The translations under genes and the position numbers were made by a program. A DNA stretch of 17,211 bases from contig DJXI01000071.1 in the NCBI GenBank assembly GCA_002449695.1, positions 4,559 through 21,769 of the forward strand, written 5' to 3'. This stretch comes from Verrucomicrobia bacterium UBA7008 (GTDB lineage Bacteria > Verrucomicrobiota > Kiritimatiellia > RFP12 > UBA1067). Shown here piece by piece: positions 13,139-17,211 of this stretch (positions are counted from its first letter, which is position 1; each line of letters opens with the position of its first letter). The notes under the pieces are model-generated. The model ran no database searches. It was not told where the DNA came from and worked only from the letters and a program-made list of their open reading frames with translations.

Positions 13139-16100
13139 TCAGTGGATGATGATCTTGAAGCCGGTCTTCATGAATTCCGTGTAGACCGTGTAGACGTTGT
13201 AGGCGTCGCCCTCCTCGGGCGTCACCGTCTCGGTGCGGTAGCGCAGGACCCATTTCCCGCTTTCGCGCACGCCGTTCCGGACGACGCCCGAGCCGACCCA
13301 CGTCGGCGGCGTCAGCGTCTTCAGCCCGTCATGCGGCCTCGTGGCGTCCTCCAACGCGGTGCCGAAGTCGACCTCGACGCCCTCCCGAAGGACGAGCGAC
13401 TTCACCGTGCCGGTGCCGCCGACCGCGCCCGCCTCGACAACGACATCCGCGTTCGGCGAATCGCCGTTCAAGGTCAGCGCCGTCGCCGCGCCCTTCTTCG
13501 TCAGCGTAAACGCCGCGCCGGTGAACGCGCCCTCGATCGTGCTGTCGCCCTTCTGTCCGACCTCGACCGCCGCGCCCTCGTTGGCAACGTTGATGCGGCC
13601 GCCGACCTCGGTCACGTTCAGCGCGCCGAACTTGATCGCCGTGCCCGCCGCGTGCGTCAAATAAAGCGTATCGGCCGTCTTGAGATTCCAGGTCGCATTC
13701 TCGCTGCCAGCCGCCGCCGTCGTGAAGTTGAATACGAGGCCGAAGAGATTCATCTCCCCGGAGAAAGCGCTGTTGTCGCCGTTGAATTCCGTGTTCCAGC
13801 CGGCTTGGGCGGTGGCGTGGAAATCCGCCGTGCCGGAGCCCGAAATAGAACTGTTGATGCGCACATGGCATCCTGCGCCGTTGCGGGATTGCAGGTTGTA
13901 CAGCGTGCTGTACGTCCCTTCCTCGAAAACGAGTCTGCCGCCTAGCCACGCATCGTTTGAATTGCGACCCTTCGGACCTCCGAAGCATCCTACGGTGCCG
14001 CCGGCCATGACGAGCGTTGTATTCCGTCCGAGCATGTAGTGTTCGTTCTTGTCTGGGACGCCCTGGAGATTCAGCGTCGTGCCGCGTTCGACGCGGATTT
14101 CGCCGGTGAAATTGGCGAAGCGCGCGCGATCGTAGACGGCAAACGCGCCTGCCGTGGGCTTGAACGTGCCCGCGCCGGACACGTTCTGGTCAATCCAGCC
14201 CGGCGCATAGGCCAGCGTCGCGCCTTCGTCGATCGCGATCGTGCCGCTCCCCGACGGCGCGACCGGCAGCGTGGAAGTCGCCGCGCCCGCCACGCGCAGC
14301 GTCCCGCCGTTCGCCACGCGTTCCGCCGCGAGCGTCGCGCCCTCCAGCCGCAGTTCGCCCCCCTCGACCGCCACGGCCCCGGCCGTGAGCGCCGCACCCT
14401 CCAGAACGAGCGCACCCGCCGTCACGGTCGCCGTGCCGGAAACAGTCAGCGCGTCGTTCGCGCAAATCAGCGCCCCCTCGCCCGTCTGCGCCAGCGCGAC
14501 CGCTTCGACCGCCGCGCCCGTCAGCCGGTAGCCCTTGCCGGCCGGCGCCGACGCCCGCACCTGCGTGGGCCTGACCGTCGACGCGATGCGGACCGTGTTG
14601 GTCGCCGTCTCCGCCGCCGCCATGTCCGCCCCGTTGAACGTCACATCGTTCGTATCCGCGAAGGTCGCCGCATGAGTCCCGTCCTTGAGCCAGACGTCCG
14701 CGGCCAGCCAGTCCGCGCTGCCGCCGTTCCAGATCAGCTGGGCCTGGTCGTGCGCCGTCGCCACGATGGTGCCGTCTTCGCCGACCTTGAACGTCCAGTC
14801 CAGCACGCCGTCCGACATCGTGAACACATCCGCGGCCGACAGACCGTCCGCCAGCTGCACGCCCGTGATCGTGACTTCGGTGCCCGCCTGGAGATCCGCG
14901 AGGCCGGACACGTCCACGACCACGCCACCGCCCGACACGGCCAGCGGCTTCGACAGCTCCGCGCCCGCCGCGATCGTCACGGCGCCGCCGCGCACCGCGT
15001 AGCTTTCCGCCGCCGTCTCCGGCAGCGCGGTGTAATCGACCGTGCCGCCCGCCACCGTCACCGTCGGCCAGGTGCAGGCCGTGCCCGTCAGCGCGGCCGG
15101 ACCCACGTACACCAGACCGGCCTCCGCCCCCAGCGTCAGCGAGCTGCCCAGCTCGACGGTCGTGCCGCCGCCGATCTGAAGCGTGCCGTTCAGCGTCGTT
15201 CCGCCGGCGTTGGCGGCGATGCGATGCGTGACGCCGGGATAGGTCACGCGGACATCGCCGTTGAGCACGGCGCGCTCGTAGCAGATGAACAGGCCGTTCG
15301 TGGCCATGATGTCGCCGTTCACCGTCACGGACCAGCCCGACGCGGCCATCACCCATGTGTCGGATGTCGTCGCCTCGTTGCTGGGCTCGAAGACGACCGT
15401 CGGATCGACCGTCAGGTTGCAGGCGGACGGTTCGAGGCCGACATGCGAGGACTTCAGCGTGCCGACACCGGCGACGCGCTTGACCTTCACCGTCGGATTC
15501 CCGGCACTGGCCACCAGAAAGAGCGTCCCGTGGCGAATGACATACGTCCCGAAGGCCAGGCCGTTTCCGTTCCAGTAGAAAATCTTGCCGTCGCCCGGCA
15601 CGACCGCGATATCGTCGCGGCCGGTCGGCTGGCCGTTAGACCAGTGCGTGTTGTTGTCGACATGCCAGTCGGCGGGCGAGGCCGTGCCCGCGGCGCCGCC
15701 GTTCCAGGTCGTCACCTTGCGCGTGGACGACGCGTTCGTCACGTCCGTCAGCGTCGCCTTGAGCGTGCGCGCGTCCGCGTCGTACGCCAGCGTCGCCTCC
15801 ACGACGGGACCGACGAGAAAGACCGACGTTTCCAGCGTATCGTCCGCCGCCGCGAACGACAGCGTCTTCCCCTCGGCCAGCGTCAAGAGCGTGATCTCTT
15901 CATCCGCGACAAGGTCGCATCCCGTCAGGTCAAAGACGAGCGCGCCCTTTTCCTTGATCACGAGATTGCCGTTGAGCGTCGTGTTGTACGGCAGGGCCAG
16001 CACGCCCTGTTCGACGACCGTATCGCCCATGTAGGTGCAGGCGCCCGTCAGCGTCAGGATGCCGTCGCCCTTCTTCGTGAGCCCGCCGTCGGCCGACTCG

Positions 16101-17211
16101 CCGCTGACAAACGGCGCCGCGATCGACAGCGCGTAATCCGTCTCGATGACCGCGCCGCCGGCCTGCACGTTCAGCGTCAGCGCCTCGCGGTTGTCGATGT
16201 AGTCGGTGATTGAATACTGCGCCTTGAGCGTGCCGCCGTTGAAATTGATTTCCGCCGTGCTGTCGGACGCGACGGACAGCTTCCCGACGCTGAGCGTGCC
16301 GCCGTCCAGATTGATCGTGGACCGCCCCTTGTCCAGAATCAGCCAGCGCGGAACGGCCGTCGTGCCCACGTTCACCTGGCCGTTGTCCGCGATCGTCAGC
16401 GTGGAATCGGCGCCATTGTAGCCGAGGCGCATGTCATTGGCGGACGAGACGACGCCCGTACCCGAGACGGACAGTCCCGAGACGGAACTTGCATTCATGC
16501 CGAGATGGATCTTGCCGCTCGCGACGATCTCGCCGCCCGACACGCTGACGGACGTCGTTCCGGCATTCTCGCCGATCGTCAGCGCCTCGGCATCGTTGCC
16601 GCCGTTCGTGTTGTTGGCGCAGCGGATGCGCCCGTCCGTCATGACGATCGACGAATTGTCGCGCAGATTGAGCCGGCCGTTATCCGTTTCCGCGCCGTCC
16701 CGCCAGCCGCTCACAAGCTCGCCGCCGTCCATCTTGAGGCACGCCGACCCGCTCAGGACGCCCCAGTACTTCGTCGTCAGCCGCCCGCCGGTCATCCACA
16801 GGACGGACGCGTCCGCCACGCGGTAGTCGTTCGCCCAGTCGTAGACGCCGGACACGACCTTGAGCACGCCGCCGCTCTTCACGTCGAAGCCGTGGGTGCT
16901 CGTCTGCTCGACGTGGTTCGCCGCCGCGACAGCCGCGACGGTCGCGTCAAAGACGATGGGCGACGATTCGGTTCCGGCGGTCACGACGAAGGTGCCGCTG
17001 AACGCACGGTCGCCGTCGAGCGTGATCGTGCGGTGGTCGCCCGCCTTCGCCGAAACGGCGATGTTGCCGACGGGGACTCCGGTCTGGCTTTCCCAGTTGG
17101 ATGCGTTCCCCCAGAGCGTATCGCCGCCCGTGCCGAGCCATTCGGCGGCGCGGGCCGGCGAAAAGGACAAGGCGGCGATTGCCATAACCAACCATATTTG
17201 CCCCCCCCCCC
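13139..17211 (-). CDS. Giant secreted beta-strand-repeat protein, 5' end truncated at the window edge
   Basis: At least 1350 residues, counted from an in-frame TTG at 17191. The visible N-terminus, IWLVMAIAALSFSPARA-AE, is the hydrophobic core and cleavage site of a signal peptide. The basic n-region and true start must lie beyond the window or be hidden by the C run at 17201-17211; the ATG at 17185 would leave too short a leader. Numbering from the TTG, W-G-G...W motifs start at 17, 495 and 820. A beta-strand repeat at 369-400 (LTKKGDGILTLTGACTYMGD) closely matches the one in the next gene. Residues 180-330 are short right-handed-helix-like repeats (MTDGRIRC, VSGGEIVASGKIHLG, LDGGTLSVGKL). 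The C-terminus ends GKWVLRYRTETV...MKTGFKIIIH; no beta-barrel is present. It is a paralogue of the next gene, probably cotranscribed. Function is unknown, probably surface-exposed glycan or host contact. Confidence 0.83.
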   Translation of the reverse strand, partial: GGGQIWLVMAIAALSFSPARAAEWLGTGGDTLWGNASNWESQTGVPVGNIAVSAKAGDHRTITLDGDRAFSGTFVVTAGTESSPIVFDATVAAVAAANHVEQTSTHGFDVKSGGVLKVVSGVYDWANDYRVADASVLWMTGGRLTTKYWGVLSGSACLKMDGGELVSGWRDGAETDNGRLNLRDNSSIVMTDGRIRCANNTNGGNDAEALTIGENAGTTSVSVSGGEIVASGKIHLGMNASSVSGLSVSGTGVVSSANDMRLGYNGADSTLTIADNGQVNVGTTAVPRWLILDKGRSTINLDGGTLSVGKLSVASDSTAEINFNGGTLKAQYSITDYIDNREALTLNVQAGGAVIETDYALSIAAPFVSGESADGGLTKKGDGILTLTGACTYMGDTVVEQGVLALPYNTTLNGNLVIKEKGALVFDLTGCDLVADEEITLLTLAEGKTLSFAAADDTLETSVFLVGPVVEATLAYDADARTLKATLTDVTNASSTRKVTTWNGGAAGTASPADWHVDNNTHWSNGQPTGRDDIAVVPGDGKIFYWNGNGLAFGTYVIRHGTLFLVASAGNPTVKVKRVAGVGTLKSSHVGLEPSACNLTVDPTVVFEPSNEATTSDTWVMAASGWSVTVNGDIMATNGLFICYERAVLNGDVRVTYPGVTHRIAANAGGTTLNGTLQIGGGTTVELGSSLTLGAEAGLVYVGPAALTGTACTWPTVTVAGGTVDYTALPETAAESYAVRGGAVTIAAGAELSKPLAVSGGGVVVDVSGLADLQAGTEVTITGVQLADGLSAADVFTMSDGVLDWTFKVGEDGTIVATAHDQAQLIWNGGSADWLAADVWLKDGTHAATFADTNDVTFNGADMAAAETATNTVRIASTVRPTQVRASAPAGKGYRLTGAAVEAVALAQTGEGALICANDALTVSGTATVTAGALVLEGAALTAGAVAVEGGELRLEGATLAAERVANGGTLRVAGAATSTLPVAPSGSGTIAIDEGATLAYAPGWIDQNVSGAGTFKPTAGAFAVYDRARFANFTGEIRVERGTTLNLQGVPDKNEHYMLGRNTTLVMAGGTVGCFGGPKGRNSNDAWLGGRLVFEEGTYSTLYNLQSRNGAGCHVRINSSISGSGTADFHATAQAGWNTEFNGDNSAFSGEMNLFGLVFNFTTAAAGSENATWNLKTADTLYLTHAAGTAIKFGALNVTEVGGRINVANEGAAVEVGQKGDSTIEGAFTGAAFTLTKKGAATALTLNGDSPNADVVVEAGAVGGTGTVKSLVLREGVEVDFGTALEDATRPHDGLKTLTPPTWVGSGVVRNGVRESGKWVLRYRTETVTPEEGDAYNVYTVYTEFMKTGFKIIIH
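13547..13789 (-). repeat. Partial copy of the same module in the upstream giant gene (residues about 1135-1215)
   Basis: FNGDNSAFSGEMNLF, ENATWNLKTAD, AIKFGALNV and AAVEVGQKG match the first half of the module in the neighbouring gene (NNANFSGTLNS, NATWNIATD, LKFGALNL, LEVG). The LNT...IRKVGTGTL half is degenerate here (a possible remnant is FTLTKKGAATALTLNG). Confidence 0.6.
15083..15709 (-). repeat. W-motif plus about 200-aa module, copy in the upstream giant gene (residues about 495-703)
   Basis: Landmarks are TWNGGAAG...WSNGQPTGRDD, GVGTLKSSHVGLE, VTVNGDIMATNGLFICYERA, VLNGDVRVTY, GTTLNGTLQIGGGTTVEL and LTLGAEAGLV. They match, in order, the copy at 11642-12304 of the neighbouring gene, showing that the two giants share blocks placed at different positions. 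Confidence 0.65.
15968..16087 (-). repeat. Autotransporter-associated beta-strand repeat in the upstream giant gene
   Basis: Residues 369-408: LTKKGDGILTLTGACTYMG, then DTVVEQGVLALPYNTTLNG. It aligns without gaps over about 40 residues with the repeat at 9836-9961, the strongest single link between the two giants. Confidence 0.85.
17201..17211. repeat. Run of 11 C (G on the coding strand) at the window end
   Basis: The last 11 bases are all C, so on the coding strand 11 or more G precede CAAATATGGTTGGTTATGG at the 5' part of the truncated giant gene. It may be a real homopolymer or a contig-end artefact. It prevents assignment of the gene's start. Confidence 0.9.

Noticed and set aside
14039..16213. 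724-aa plus-strand open frame opposite the truncated giant gene
   Set aside because: It is an Arg/His/Ala-rich shadow with no recognisable motifs, antisense to a gene with clear repeats. High-GC third positions commonly keep such frames open.
7928..17211. Repeats as a possible CRISPR array or DNA-level tandem repeat
   Set aside because: Similarity is at protein level with diverged codons and irregular spacing; no identical direct repeats with unique spacers were seen.

Overview
The window is a gene-dense, GC-rich stretch in which every supported gene lies on the minus strand, so transcription runs from high to low coordinates. No gap between genes exceeds about 65 bases. I see no tRNA, rRNA, insertion sequence or CRISPR array. 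High GC with strong third-position bias, giant beta-strand-repeat secreted proteins without a beta-barrel, a NarL-type kinase with an OB-like sensor region, and a secreted lyase plus a GH30 glycosidase all suggest a polysaccharide-degrading member of the PVC group. My best guess is Kiritimatiellota or Verrucomicrobiota from a gut-like habitat. That assignment is inference; no marker gene here proves it.

Right half, upstream in transcription (17211 down to 2469). Two tandem giant secreted proteins come first: one truncated at the window edge (13139-17211) and one of 1727 residues (7928-13111). They are followed by a secreted alginate-lyase-superfamily enzyme with a C-terminal carbohydrate-binding domain (5979-7910), a sensor histidine kinase (4672-5982), a NarL/FixJ response regulator (4058-4675) and a secreted GH30 glycosidase (2469-4010). 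Spacings are 27 bp, 17 bp, a 4-bp overlap, a 4-bp overlap and 47 bp, consistent with one transcription unit. The likely theme is sensing, binding and cleaving a complex polysaccharide outside the cell. The giants share shuffled beta-solenoid-type modules and six copies of a W-G-G...W...NW motif. The second giant also carries a LamG-like lectin domain and shows marked internal GC heterogeneity.

Left half (2420 down to 1). After a 62-bp gap holding a good extended -10 promoter, five genes follow, each overlapping the next by exactly 4 bp (ATGA): an RsuA/RluB-family rRNA pseudouridine synthase, a YbgC-like acyl-CoA thioesterase, queD, rsmD and queF (cut by the window start). Four of the five products modify RNA or make the queuosine precursor preQ1, so this looks like a translationally coupled RNA-modification operon, possibly read from a leaderless GTG-start mRNA.

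The most notable features are the polysaccharide locus with its embedded, translationally coupled two-component system, the modular tandem giants with no recognisable outer-membrane export domain, and an 11-base C run at the window edge abutting the 5' part of the first giant gene.
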